A DNA stretch of 64,000 nucleotides from Streptantibioticus rubrisoli (GTDB taxonomy: Bacteria; Actinomycetota; Actinomycetes; Streptomycetales; Streptomycetaceae): the NCBI RefSeq assembly GCF_024436055.1, contig NZ_JANFNH010000002.1, positions 62,001 through 126,000 on the forward strand, in the 5' to 3' direction. Below are positions 1-8,842 of this stretch, piece by piece; positions within the stretch are counted from its first letter, which is position 1; each line of letters begins with the position of its first letter. The notes below the pieces were generated by a model, which saw nothing but the letters and a program-made list of their open reading frames with translations, had not been told where the DNA came from and did no database searches. The translations under genes and the position numbers were made by a program.

Positions 1-748
1 TGGCCAGCCAGGGGCTGCCGCTGGTGCCCGAGGTGAAGCCGGGGCACTCGACGCGCAGTTGGTCCACCCCGCGGCGGGTCGCGGGGCGCGCCGTGCCGTC
101 GCAAGAGATCGCGTCGTCGGCGTTGCGCGGATAGCCGACCAGGCGGATCGGGCCGCTGTCCCGGCCGGTGGACAGCGGGTTGCCGCCCACCACGTCCTGG
201 ATGTTCCGCCCGTCCAGCGGATCGACCACCAGGAACGCCACATCGGCCGAGGTGTCGGTGGCGTTGGCCCACTCCGGCGCCACCAGGGCGCTGCGCACCC
301 GCCACAGCCCCGCCGGACTGCGCCCGTTGCGGTAGCCCGGTGCGAAACCGAGCCCGGTGCGGTAGCCGCCGCCCGCGCCGCCGTGCACACAGTGCGCCGC
401 GGTGATCACCAGATCGCGGTGCGGGCTGTCCACCACGCTGCCGGTGCAGTAGTGGTGCGGCTGGCCGTTGAGCGAGAAGACCGCGCCCACCCGGTAGTCG
501 GGCGGAAAGGTGCTGGTCGGCACCGGACTTGCCGCGCGCAGCACCGCCACCCTGTTCCGCGGTGCGGGGGTGCGCCGGGGGCGGTGCGGCGCGTGCGAGG
601 GGGAGCGGTGGGGCCTGGCCGGGGGGCGGGCGGCGGGGCCGCTGATGGCGGCCGACGAGAACAGGGCCGTGGCCAGACAGGCGAGTACGACGCCACCCGC
701 GCGCGCTGCCGCAGCCGTGCCGATCCGCTCCACCGCTGGCCCTCCCAT
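1..748 (-). CDS. Secreted trypsin-like serine protease, C-terminus cut by window edge
   Basis: Only the first 249 or so codons are in the window; the gene runs off its left edge. The ATG at 748 follows AGAGGT. Residues 10-35 form a hydrophobic Sec-type signal, followed by a Pro/Arg-rich linker to about residue 65. The chymotrypsin-fold triad is visible: His119 in ITAAHC, Asp169 in TSADVAFLVV, and Ser243 in GTSGSPW close to the edge. An extracellular endopeptidase of the S1 family is well supported; the substrate cannot be told. The Ser motif GTSGSP resembles glutamyl-endopeptidase-like S1B members more than classical GDSGGP trypsins. Confidence 0.85.
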   Translation of the reverse strand, partial: MGGPAVERIGTAAAARAGGVVLACLATALFSSAAISGPAARPPARPHRSPSHAPHRPRRTPAPRNRVAVLRAASPVPTSTFPPDYRVGAVFSLNGQPHHYCTGSVVDSPHRDLVITAAHCVHGGAGGGYRTGLGFAPGYRNGRSPAGLWRVRSALVAPEWANATDTSADVAFLVVDPLDGRNIQDVVGGNPLSTGRDSGPIRLVGYPRNADDAISCDGTARPATRRGVDQLRVECPGFTSGTSGSPWLA

Positions 749-888
749 GACCTCTGGTTAAGGCAGATGATCCGACGGTGTACGCCGCGGTCAGCGCTGG
801 ACACTCCAGAAGTCACCCGCACGGTGGAGATCGAAATCTCGTCCAGGTCACCCGAAGGCGGGCCGGGACGGGTAGGGGATGGCACCGG

Positions 889-983
889 CCGGGCTGGGTG
901 GGAAAGGCGCTGCGCTGGGTGGGTGGGAAAGACGCTGCGCTGGGTGGGTGGGAAAGACGCTGCGCTGGGCGGGTGGGAAAAGA
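889..983. repeat. 25-bp tandem repeat, about 3.7 copies, G-rich on plus strand
   Basis: The unit GCTGCGCTGGGTGGGTGGGA followed by AAGAC starts at 909, 934 and 959, preceded by a partial, diverged copy from about 889. Read as minus-strand RNA, that is, as the trailer of the gene ending at 985, the array is C-rich and G-poor with runs TTTCCCACCCACCC. It sits directly after that stop codon. The plus strand has many G3 runs and could form G-quadruplexes. A related C-rich tract with TTTCCCGCCCACCC lies at 44469-44570. Confidence 0.85.
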
Positions 984-984
984 A

Positions 985-2136
985 TCAGTACCGCAGGCTG
1001 AGGGCAAGCCCCGTGCCGTCCACGGCCCCCGACGGCACGAACGTGACCTCCCCGCCGTGCTCCAACTGCCGCTCGACCAGCTCGTCCACCGCGTCCTGGA
1101 CGACCGTCCCCCGCGCGTCCGGCCGGATCTCGCCCTCGTCCCCGGTGACGACGTTCACCCGCTCCCCGTCGACCCGTGCGGCCACGTGGTACGACTCGTC
1201 GACCACGAGGTGCCGGCCCCGGCCCTGGTTCACCAGGCTCCACGCCTCCTCCAGGCTGCCCGCGTACCGCTTCTCGCTGCGGGCGGCGTCCAGCGCGTCC
1301 AGCGCGGTACGGACCCGCTTGGCGTGCGCGCGCTCCCACGCCGTCCGCAGCGCCTCGGACAGCGCCGCGGCGGACGCCTTCTCGTACCCGGCCGCCTCGG
1401 TGTCCGTCTCGGGATCGGCCAGGGCGTCGCGGTGCCGGGTCAGCTCGCGCATCCGGCGCAGGTGCGCCTGCATGCCGACCAGGAACACCGGCCTGCGCCG
1501 ACGCTCCAGCGCCTGCCCCAGCGCGTCGTCCACCGCCCGGATGAACCGCTGCACCCGCTCCGTGCGGTAGGCCGCCCGCGGTTCGCTCGGGCGCACCGCG
1601 ACACCGCCCTTGAGCGGCGCCTCGCCCTCCGGTCCCTGCGCGCTGAGCGGGAAGCCGTACTCGGTCACCTCGTGCAGCCACAGCGGCGAGCCGTCCCACA
1701 GCCGGGTGGGCTTCTCGGCCAGCACCAGCGCCCAGTACGGCTCCAGCATGTTGGCGGCCGCCACCAGGTTGCGGGTGAGGAAGGTGGTGCCGAACACCAC
1801 CTGCTCGGTCACCGGCTGCGGCAGCACCCAGGTGTGGTGCTCGCCCGGCGCCACATGCAGCACCAGCCCCTCACCGGAGGTCTGCTCACGCTCCCACTCC
1901 AACTCCTCGACCGCGGAGTCCAACTGCTTTTGCAGGTCCGCGCGGCGGGAGTGGGTGATCTCCGGATCGTCATCGGCTTGTTTCCGGGCCTGTGCCACCA
2001 GGTTCCGCAGCCGGATCGGATCCTGTGCCTTCTCCGGCAGCGCCCGGTGGACGGGCAACACAAGGGAGACGGCGGGGTACTCACGTGGACGGCGCAGTTC
2101 CGCGAGGATCGAGGGGGTGACCCAGGAGACGTCCAT
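985..2136 (-). CDS. baeRF3-type (bacterial archaeo-eukaryotic release factor-like) protein
   Basis: A 383-residue cytoplasmic protein, sometimes labelled chemotaxis protein in actinobacteria. It starts MDVSWVTPSILAEL at ATG 2136 behind AGGGAGA. The arrangement (LRRPREYPAVSLVLPVHR near the start, a middle part with RVQRFIRAVDDAL and PVFLVG, and a C-terminal domain with GRGRHLVVDESYH, GTVVQDAVDELVE and an EHGGEV segment) matches the bacterial homologues of eRF1/Pelota-like release factors grouped as baeRF family 3. Their role is thought to be in ribosome-linked stress, but is not settled. The gene stands alone and is followed by the 25-bp C-rich repeat. Confidence 0.7.
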   Translation of the reverse strand: MDVSWVTPSILAELRRPREYPAVSLVLPVHRALPEKAQDPIRLRNLVAQARKQADDDPEITHSRRADLQKQLDSAVEELEWEREQTSGEGLVLHVAPGEHHTWVLPQPVTEQVVFGTTFLTRNLVAAANMLEPYWALVLAEKPTRLWDGSPLWLHEVTEYGFPLSAQGPEGEAPLKGGVAVRPSEPRAAYRTERVQRFIRAVDDALGQALERRRRPVFLVGMQAHLRRMRELTRHRDALADPETDTEAAGYEKASAAALSEALRTAWERAHAKRVRTALDALDAARSEKRYAGSLEEAWSLVNQGRGRHLVVDESYHVAARVDGERVNVVTGDEGEIRPDARGTVVQDAVDELVERQLEHGGEVTFVPSGAVDGTGLALSLRY

Positions 2137-2409
2137 CGGATTCTCCCTAACTCGTCGATCTGAGGCTCGTCGCGCTCAGCCCGTCGATGGCCTGGCGGCG
2201 CACGGGCGGCGTGCGCCCGCTGGCGGCGTTCTTCCATCCTCCGCGCAATGGCCGCCGATTGCGACTCGGCGGCGGGCCGTCGCCGTACCACCGACGGGCT
2301 ACGCCTCCGCGCGCGCCGCCTGGGGCTGTGGCCAGGGTGGGGAGGGGTACCCGGACGCATCCCGGGCAGAAGCGGGGCGAGTAGCACTCGCAAGGCGCTG
2401 GAGGACGTC

Positions 2410-2754
2410 ATGAAGCAGCACACCGCACGGCACCCCCTGCTCGCGCCCGACCCGACCGTGCGGCCCCTGACCCCACCGCGGACCCGGCAGCCCGCGGGGC
2501 CCGTGCCCGCCCCGCAGGCCCAGAAGGACCCCACCCCCCATCCCGATCCGGAACCCCCCTCGCCGACCCCGCCGCCGGGCCCCGGCCCCGTGCCCGGCCC
2601 GGTCCCGCCGGGCCCCACGCCGAACCCCATCCCCACCCCACCGCCCGAGCCCGCACCGGGCCCGGAACCGGAACCGGTGCCCTCGCCTCCGCCGCCTGGC
2701 CCCACACCCGGCCCGACACCCAGTCCGATACCGGACCCTGGGCCGCTGCGGTAG
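2410..2754 (+). CDS. Proline-rich small protein
   Basis: A 114-residue protein from ATG 2410, preceded by GGAGG with a 5-nt gap. From residue about 15 on it is almost wholly Pro, Gly, Glu and Thr in PGPxP and PEP-like repeats. No signal peptide or membrane segment is seen. Ten nucleotides separate its stop from the DUF1275 gene, so the two may be co-translated. Function unknown. The composition is so biased that the ORF might be maintained by GC content alone, but the good ribosome-binding site favours a real gene. Confidence 0.5.
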   Translation: MKQHTARHPLLAPDPTVRPLTPPRTRQPAGPVPAPQAQKDPTPHPDPEPPSPTPPPGPGPVPGPVPPGPTPNPIPTPPPEPAPGPEPEPVPSPPPPGPTPGPTPSPIPDPGPLR

Positions 2755-2763
2755 CGGCCGCCG

Positions 2764-3462
2764 TTGCCCGGTCGGCGCGGTCCCCGGACCGCCGAGTACA
2801 TCGCCCTGGTGCTGCTGGCGGCGGCCTCCGGGGCGGTGGACGCGTTGGCGTTCACCGTGCTCGGCCATGTCTTCGCCGGGGTCATGACCGGCAACCTGGC
2901 GCTGCTCGGCATCGCCCTCGCCTCCGGCCGCCCGGCCGATCTCACGGCGCCGCTGGTGGCCCTGGCCGGGTTCGTCGCGGGAACCTGGCTCAGCGCCCTG
3001 ATCTGCCGTGGCGTCGCCTCCGACGCGCGGCCGGGGTGGCCGACCCGGGTGCTGTTCTGCCTGGCGGGGGAGACCGGGCTGCTCGCCGCGCACGCCTCGC
3101 TGTGGGCGGGCAGCGGCGGGGTGCCGGGCGGCGGGCTGCGCGTGGTGCTGTTGTGCGTGGCGGCGGTGGCGATGGGCGGTCAGTCCGTGGCGATGCTCGC
3201 GGCGGGCGCTGGCGGCCGGCCCTCCACGTACTTCACCGGCACACTGGCCACGTACGTCGCCCGCAACGCCGGTGCCGCGGTCGGCGCCGAGGACCGGTGG
3301 GTGCCGGTACGGCTGGCGGCGCTGGTGGCGGGTGCCGCCGCGGCGGCGGTGCTGCACCACTGGGCCCCGGCCTGGGCGGCGTTGCCCGCCCCGGTGCTGG
3401 TCCTGGCGGCGGTGCTCGGGGCTACGTACCGGCCGCCGGAAGCACCGGAACGTAACGGGTAA
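2764..3462 (+). CDS. YoaK/DUF1275 family membrane protein
   Basis: A 232-residue integral membrane protein with about six hydrophobic segments. The family signature is clear: ASGAVDALAFTVLGHVFAGVMTGN near the N-terminus and GGRPSTYFTGTLATYV around residue 160, typical of DUF1275 (YoaK) proteins of unknown function. The start used is TTG 2764, since there is no better in-frame start after the preceding stop at 2754; translation probably depends on coupling to the upstream proline-rich gene. The long terminal helix ends in a short cytoplasmic tail. Confidence 0.8.
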   Translation: MPGRRGPRTAEYIALVLLAAASGAVDALAFTVLGHVFAGVMTGNLALLGIALASGRPADLTAPLVALAGFVAGTWLSALICRGVASDARPGWPTRVLFCLAGETGLLAAHASLWAGSGGVPGGGLRVVLLCVAAVAMGGQSVAMLAAGAGGRPSTYFTGTLATYVARNAGAAVGAEDRWVPVRLAALVAGAAAAAVLHHWAPAWAALPAPVLVLAAVLGATYRPPEAPERNG

Positions 3463-3513
3463 ATGCCAGCGCAGCGGGCACGCGACCCAGTGGCACCGTC
3501 CGAGGAGGAAGCC

Positions 3514-4905
3514 ATGGCCATCGCAACCGTGAATCCGGCGACGGGGGAGACCCTGAAGACCTTCGAGGCCCACGGCCCGGACGAGATCGAGGAGCGGCTG
3601 GCCCGCGCCGCCGCGGCCTTCCAGGAGTACCGCACCACCGACCTGGTCACCCGGGCCGAACTGCTGCGCGCCGCCGCCGACTTGCTGGAGCAGGAGCAGG
3701 ACGAGATCGCCCACACCATGACCACCGAGATGGGCAAGACCCTGGTCGCGGCCCGCGCCGAGGCGGCCAAGTGCGTCAAGGCGCTGCGCTGGTACGCGGA
3801 GAACGGCGAACGGCTGCTCGCCGACGAACACCCCTCAGCCGCCGACATCGAGGACTCCGGCGCGCGCACCGCTTACATCCGCTACCGGCCGCTGGGCCCG
3901 GTGCTCGCCGTGATGCCGTGGAACTTCCCGCTGTGGCAGGTGATCCGGTTCGCGGCGCCCGCGCTGATGGCGGGCAACGTCGGGCTGCTCAAACACGCGT
4001 CGAACGTCCCGCAGACCGCCTTGTACATCGGCGACCTCTTCCACCGCGCGGGTTTTCCCGAGGGATGCTTCCAGACGCTGCTGGTCGGCACGGACGCCGT
4101 GGAGAAGATCCTGCGCGACCCCCGGATCGCCGCCGCCACGCTCACCGGAAGCGAGCTCGCCGGGCGGTCGGTGGCCGCGATCGCCGGTGACGAGGTCAAA
4201 AAGACGGTGCTGGAACTCGGCGGCAGCGACCCGTACATCGTGATGCCGTCCGCCGACCTGGACCGCGCGGTCGGCACCGCCGTCACCGCCCGGGTGCAGA
4301 ACAACGGCCAGTCCTGCATCGCCGCCAAGCGCTTCATCGCGCACACCGACATCCACGACGCGTTCGCCGAACGGTTCACCGCGGCCATGGCGGCGCTGAC
4401 CGTCGGCGACCCGATGCTGGAGAGCACCGACGTGGGCCCGCTGTCCAGCGAGCGGGGCCGCGCCGACCTGGAGGAACTCGTGGGCGACGCCGTCGCGCAG
4501 GGCGCCACCGCACTGTGCGGTGGCCGACGCCCGCCGCACCACCGGGTGGGCTGGTTCTACGAGCCGACGGTGCTCACCGGCATCACCCCGACCATGCGCA
4601 TCCACCGTGAGGAGGCCTTCGGCCCGGTGGCCACGCTCTACCGGGCGGCGGACCTGGACGCGGCCGTGGAGCTCGCCAACGACGTTCCGTTCGGCCTCAG
4701 TTCCAATGTTTGGACCGGCGACGAAGCAGAACAGCGGCGTTTCGAGCGGGACTTGGCGGCGGGCGGTGTCTACTTCAACGGCATGACCGCCTCGCACCCC
4801 GCGATGCCGTTCGGCGGAGTGAAGCGCTCCGGGTACGGCCGCGAACTGTCCGGCCACGGAATGCGCGAGTTCTGCAACGTCACCACCATCTGGTACGGCG
4901 CCTGA
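3514..4905 (+). CDS. NAD(P)-dependent aldehyde dehydrogenase, succinate-semialdehyde type
   Basis: A 463-residue aldehyde dehydrogenase beginning MAIATVNPATGE at ATG 3514 behind GAGGAGG. Cofactor and catalytic motifs are in place: MPWNFPLWQ (Asn137 region), general base Glu234 in ELGGSDP, catalytic Cys268 in NNGQSC, and EEAFGPV near residue 365. Similarity is greatest to the GabD/Sad group, which oxidises succinate semialdehyde to succinate, but the substrate is inferred only. Its stop is 2 nt before the LigD-type polymerase gene, so both are probably on one mRNA although no functional link is obvious. Confidence 0.85.
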   Translation: MAIATVNPATGETLKTFEAHGPDEIEERLARAAAAFQEYRTTDLVTRAELLRAAADLLEQEQDEIAHTMTTEMGKTLVAARAEAAKCVKALRWYAENGERLLADEHPSAADIEDSGARTAYIRYRPLGPVLAVMPWNFPLWQVIRFAAPALMAGNVGLLKHASNVPQTALYIGDLFHRAGFPEGCFQTLLVGTDAVEKILRDPRIAAATLTGSELAGRSVAAIAGDEVKKTVLELGGSDPYIVMPSADLDRAVGTAVTARVQNNGQSCIAAKRFIAHTDIHDAFAERFTAAMAALTVGDPMLESTDVGPLSSERGRADLEELVGDAVAQGATALCGGRRPPHHRVGWFYEPTVLTGITPTMRIHREEAFGPVATLYRAADLDAAVELANDVPFGLSSNVWTGDEAEQRRFERDLAAGGVYFNGMTASHPAMPFGGVKRSGYGRELSGHGMREFCNVTTIWYGA

Positions 4906-4907
4906 AC

Positions 4908-5810
4908 ATGGCCGCCAAGACCGAGACCCGTACCGTGCGCGCCGGGCGGCACACCATCGAGCTGAGCCGCCCGGACAAGGTGCTGTTCCCCGACGACGGC
5001 CTCACCAAGGCCGATCTCGTGGACCACTACCGCACCGTCGCCCCGCGGATGCTGCCGCAACTGCGCGGCCGCCCACTGATGTTGGAGCGGCACCCGGACG
5101 GAATCGACGACGGCCGGTTCATGCAGAAGGACATACCCGACTACTACCCCGACTGGATCCGGCGCGCCGAACTGCCCAAGGAGGGCGGCACCGTCACCCA
5201 CGTGCTGTGCGAGGACACCGCCACCCTGGTCTACCTGGCCGACCAGGCGTGCCTCACCCTGCACCGCTTCCTGGCCAAGGCGGACCGGCCGCGCTGCCCG
5301 GACCGCATGGTCTTCGACCTCGATCCACCGGGCGAGGACTTCGCCCCGGTGCGCGAGGCGGCCCGGCGGCTGTGCGCCCTGCTGGACGAACTACGGCTGC
5401 CCGCCGCCCTGATGACCACCGGTTCGCGGGGGCTGCACGTGATCGTGCCACTGGACCGCAGGACGGACATCGACGAGGTACGGGACTTCGCCCGGCGCGT
5501 CGCGGACACCCTCGCCGACCGCCATCCCGGCCAACTCACCACCGCGCCACGCAAACAGGACCGCGGCGACCGGCTCTACCTGGACGTGCAGCGCAACGCC
5601 TACGCGCAGACCGCGGTCGCCCCGTACACCGTCCGCGCGCGGCCCGGCGCACCGGTCGCCACCCCCATCGACGGCTCCGAGCTGGACGATCCGCAACTGC
5701 ACGCCCAGCGCTGGACGTTGACCAACATCGCCGACCGCCTCACCGACGACCCCTGGCAGGACATCCTGCGCCGAGGGCGCTCGCTGCGCGCCGCGTGGCG
5801 GCGGATGTGA
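4908..5810 (+). CDS. LigD-type polymerase/primase domain protein (NHEJ)
   Basis: A 300-residue single-domain protein of the archaeo-eukaryotic primase superfamily, equal to the polymerase module of LigD used in bacterial non-homologous end joining. It shows RPDKVLFPDDGLTKADLV at the N-terminus, the metal-binding FDLDPP (residues about 138-143), TTGSRGLHV around 166, and the C-terminal QRWTLTNIADRL. No ligase or nuclease domain is attached and no ku gene is adjacent; separate Pol, ligase and Ku genes are usual in Streptomyces. ATG 4908 lies 2 nt after the aldehyde dehydrogenase stop. Confidence 0.9.
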   Translation: MAAKTETRTVRAGRHTIELSRPDKVLFPDDGLTKADLVDHYRTVAPRMLPQLRGRPLMLERHPDGIDDGRFMQKDIPDYYPDWIRRAELPKEGGTVTHVLCEDTATLVYLADQACLTLHRFLAKADRPRCPDRMVFDLDPPGEDFAPVREAARRLCALLDELRLPAALMTTGSRGLHVIVPLDRRTDIDEVRDFARRVADTLADRHPGQLTTAPRKQDRGDRLYLDVQRNAYAQTAVAPYTVRARPGAPVATPIDGSELDDPQLHAQRWTLTNIADRLTDDPWQDILRRGRSLRAAWRRM

Positions 5811-5854
5811 GAAGCCGCAGCGCCCCGCGGAACCCATCACCAGCCGGTGCGGTG

Positions 5855-6454
5855 CTATGGCAGCACGTTCCACGCCGTGATCACCGGACGGCCGTGTTCC
5901 GTCCCGATCCGGCTCACGGTGGCGGTGTCCAGCCGGAACAGCGCCCCACCGGAGCCAGGCAGCCCGAGCCGCCGGGCGGTCAGTACCCGCAGGAAGTGCG
6001 CGTGCGCCACCAGCGCCACGTCCTCGCCGTCCGCCGCCTCCGCCAGCGCCGCGTCCACCGCCTTGAGCACCCGGTCGGCGCGCTCGGCCACCTGCGCCGC
6101 GGACTCACCGGGATGCTCCGCCGGACCGGGCGCCACCCCATCGGTCCACAGGTCCCAGCCGGGGCGGGTGCGGTGGATCTCCTCGGTGGTGACGCCCTCG
6201 TAGCCGCCGTAGTCCCACTCCCGCATGTCGGGCTCGACGACCGGATCGCTCAGCCCGGCGAGCTGCGCGGTGCGCAGCGCACGCGCCATCGGGCTGCAGA
6301 ACGTGGCGGCGATCCGGCGGCCGCGCAGCAGCGGTGCGAGCGAGCGGGCCTGCTCCTCGCCACGGGCGGTGAGCGGCAGATCGGTCCAACTGGTGTGCTG
6401 CAACGCCCGGCTCCACTCGGTCTCGCCGTGCCGGATCAGGATCAGCTCGCCCAT
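5855..6454 (-). CDS. Histidine phosphatase family protein (phosphoglycerate mutase-like)
   Basis: A 199-residue protein starting MGELILIRHGETEW at ATG 6454. The RHG motif (phospho-accepting His at residue 9), the Arg in SPMARALRTAQ, the Glu in MREWDYGGYEG and the second catalytic His in VAHAHFLRVL define the histidine phosphatase superfamily, probably a small-molecule phosphatase such as an acid phosphatase or CobC-like enzyme. Substrate unknown. It is a single gene reading toward the LigD-type gene. Confidence 0.85.
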   Translation of the reverse strand: MGELILIRHGETEWSRALQHTSWTDLPLTARGEEQARSLAPLLRGRRIAATFCSPMARALRTAQLAGLSDPVVEPDMREWDYGGYEGVTTEEIHRTRPGWDLWTDGVAPGPAEHPGESAAQVAERADRVLKAVDAALAEAADGEDVALVAHAHFLRVLTARRLGLPGSGGALFRLDTATVSRIGTEHGRPVITAWNVLP

Positions 6455-6636
6455 GTGCGTCCTTATGTTGCGGCCTGCGTGCGTCGTCGGCCTTGGTCTT
6501 CCCGTACCGGCCATCCTCGCCGATCATCGAAGGCGGCCGGTCACCCGGGTGGACGGGGACACGGGCGGGCCGCCGCCGACCGCCCCAGGATGGGGCGAGG
6601 GCACCGTACGAGCCATACGCAGCGGGAGGCCGGATC

Positions 6637-8079
6637 GTGACCACCGAGACCCAGGAGTACGACGTCGTCGTGCTCGGCGCGGGACCCACCGGGGAGAACC
6701 TCGCCGACTACGCCCACTCCACCGGGCTGACGGTGGCGCTGGTGGAGAGCGAACTGGTCGGCGGCGAGTGCTCGTACTGGGCGTGCATGCCCAGCAAGGC
6801 CCTGCTGCGGCCGCCGACCGCGCTCGCCGACGCGCGCAGGTCACCGGGCGCCCGGCAGGCCGCGGGCGGCGCGCTGGACGCGGCGGCGGTGCTCGCCCAC
6901 CGCGACGAGTACGCCTCGTACTGGAAGGACGACGGGCAGGCCGCCTGGGTGGCGGACGCGGGCATCGACCTGGTGCGCGGCCATGGTCGGCTGGCCGGGG
7001 AGCGCCGGGTGGCGGTCGACGTGCCCGGGGGCGGGCGGCGCACGCTGACCGCCCGGCGCGCGGTCGCGGTGTGCACCGGCAGCCGGGCGGCGGTGCCCGA
7101 CCTTCCGGGGCTGGCCGAGGCCCGGCCGTGGACGAGCCGGGAGGCGACCAGCGCGCAGCGGGTGCCGGGGAGCCTGGCGGTGGTCGGTGGCGGGGTGGTC
7201 GCCGCGGAGATGGCCGCGGCGTGGCGGGCGCTCGGTGCCCGGGTGACCATGCTGGTGCGCGGTACGGGACTGCTGCCACGGATGGAGCCGTTCGCCGGTG
7301 AACTGGTGGCGGAGGGTCTCACGGCCGCCGGAGTGGAGATCCGTACCGGAGCCAACGTGTCCGCGGTGCGGCGACCGGAACCGTCGGGACCGGTGACGAT
7401 CACGCTGGCGGACGGCGGTGAACTCGTCGCCGACGAGGTGCTGTTCGCCACCGGACGGGCGCCGCGCACCGACGATCTCGGCCTGGAGACGGTGGGTTTG
7501 ACTCCGGGGCAGTGGCTGAGCGTTGACGACACCTGCCGGGTCACCGATGTGCCGGGCGGCTGGCTGTACGCGGCGGGCGACGTCAACCGGCGTGCGCTGC
7601 TTACCCATCAGGGCAAGTACCAGGCGCGGATCGCGGGCGCCGCGATCGGCGCACGGGCCAACGGCCAGCCGTTGGACACCGTCCGCTGGGGCAGCCACGC
7701 GGCTACCGCCGACATCGACGCGGTGCCGCAGGTGGTCTTCACCGACCCGGAGGCGGCCGCCGTCGGATGGACCGCGGAACAGGCGGAACGCGCGGGCCGC
7801 CGGATCCGCACCGTGGACCACGACATCAGCCAGGTCGCGGGCGCGGGCCTGTACGCGGACGGCTACCGGGGCCGGGCGCGCATGGTCGTGGACCTGGACC
7901 GGGGCCATCTGCTCGGCGCCACGTTCGTCGGCTACGGCGTCGCTGAACTCCTGCACTCGGCCACGGTGGCGGTGGTGGGCGAGGTCCCGCTCGACCGCCT
8001 CTGGCACGCGGTCCCCTCGTACCCGACCATCAGCGAGGTATGGCTGCGGCTGCTGGAGACGTACCGCTCGACGGCGTGA
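6637..8079 (+). CDS. Pyridine nucleotide-disulfide oxidoreductase (dihydrolipoamide dehydrogenase-like)
   Basis: A 480-residue FAD/NAD(P) flavoprotein from GTG 6637 behind GGGAGG. It has the FAD motif VVVLGAGPTGENLA, the redox-active cysteine pair in GGECSYWACMPSK (residues 45-50, CX4C spacing kept), a second Rossmann motif SLAVVGGGVVAAEMA, FATGRAPRTDDLGL, YAAGDVN, and the dimerisation domain ending in HAVPSYPTISE with the catalytic His. The residues around the disulfide differ from mercuric or lipoamide reductases (usually GGTCxNxGC), so the physiological disulfide substrate is unknown. Confidence 0.85.
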   Translation: MTTETQEYDVVVLGAGPTGENLADYAHSTGLTVALVESELVGGECSYWACMPSKALLRPPTALADARRSPGARQAAGGALDAAAVLAHRDEYASYWKDDGQAAWVADAGIDLVRGHGRLAGERRVAVDVPGGGRRTLTARRAVAVCTGSRAAVPDLPGLAEARPWTSREATSAQRVPGSLAVVGGGVVAAEMAAAWRALGARVTMLVRGTGLLPRMEPFAGELVAEGLTAAGVEIRTGANVSAVRRPEPSGPVTITLADGGELVADEVLFATGRAPRTDDLGLETVGLTPGQWLSVDDTCRVTDVPGGWLYAAGDVNRRALLTHQGKYQARIAGAAIGARANGQPLDTVRWGSHAATADIDAVPQVVFTDPEAAAVGWTAEQAERAGRRIRTVDHDISQVAGAGLYADGYRGRARMVVDLDRGHLLGATFVGYGVAELLHSATVAVVGEVPLDRLWHAVPSYPTISEVWLRLLETYRSTA

Positions 8080-8109
8080 CCGCCAGCGGGGTGGTCCAAC
8101 GGCCGGACG

Positions 8110-8138
8110 CGGGCGGCACGTTGGGTCCGTGCCGCCCG
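8110..8138. terminator. Bidirectional intrinsic terminator hairpin
   Basis: CGGGCGGCACG and CGTGCCGCCCG form an 11-bp perfect stem with a 7-nt loop. It lies between the convergent disulfide reductase (ends 8079) and chaplin (ends 8192) genes and could stop both. As is usual in high-GC actinobacteria, there is no clear U tract. Confidence 0.7.
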
Positions 8139-8191
8139 GGTCTGTGAATGAGGTTCCTGAGGACTTCGAAGCGTTGGGCGGTCAGCTGGGA

Positions 8192-8428
8192 TCAGCTGGA
8201 CTGACAGGTGTTGCCCGCCGCCGGGTTGAGGATTCCGATGATGTCGATGGAGTTCCCACAGACCTGGATGGGCAGGTTGACGGGGACCTGGATCACGTCG
8301 CCGGAGATGACTCCGGGCGACCCGACGGCAGACCCGTTGGCGCCCGACTGCGCGACAGCGGTGGTGGCGGTGGCCAGGGCGCCGGTCAGGGCCAGGGTGG
8401 CGGCGAGGGCAACACTTCGAACACGCAT
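8192..8428 (-). CDS. Short chaplin (hydrophobic aerial-hyphae surface protein)
   Basis: A 78-residue secreted protein from ATG 8428. Residues 1-27 are a Sec signal ending in AVA. The mature part carries one chaplin domain: GSAVGSPGVISGD, then CGNSIDIIGILNPAAGNTC with Cys57 and Cys75 able to form the intramolecular disulfide of Cys-bearing chaplins. Chaplins assemble into amyloid-like films that lower surface tension so aerial hyphae can emerge. The lack of a sorting signal makes it a short chaplin. This protein is the strongest single marker of a streptomycete host in the window. Confidence 0.92.
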   Translation of the reverse strand: MRVRSVALAATLALTGALATATTAVAQSGANGSAVGSPGVISGDVIQVPVNLPIQVCGNSIDIIGILNPAAGNTCQSS

Positions 8429-8842
8429 GGTCTCTCTCCCGAGGCGATCGACAAAAAACGGTGAGACGATCACACCGGTTGAGGTGTCCCATTCCTCCGC
8501 ATTCACCGGAGTGGCGGCGTGTCGGCCCGGCTGTTCTCCGGCACCGCGAAGCCCGCCGAGTCGCGCCTCCGCGAAGCCTCCAGCGCCGGGACGCCGCCCT
8601 TGGCGAAGCCGCACCCCTGAAGCCGCACCGCCGTTAGGCCGCACCCTGGTGAGGCCGCGTCCGCGTGAAGCCGCACCGGCGTTCGCCCAACAACCGCGTG
8701 CCGAACGCTCGTTGCGGGTAGTCTTGAGCCGGGGGAGCCCAACCCGGCGCATTAAGTACCCACCTGCGAACGAAACCCGCGGGACCCATGACACCAACCG
8801 GCCGGGCTCGGGTCGGATGGGGGGAAGAAGGGTGCGTGCCCG
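8429..8842. other. Intergenic 414 nt without a supported gene; degenerate short repeats
   Basis: The right-to-left promoter of the chaplin must lie near 8430-8500. At 8605-8676 a degenerate decamer GAAGCCGCAC occurs at 8605, 8619 and 8667 with two diverged copies (TAGGCCGCAC, GAGGCCGCGT) between. I see no convincing coding frame, RNA gene or terminator. Confidence 0.5.
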
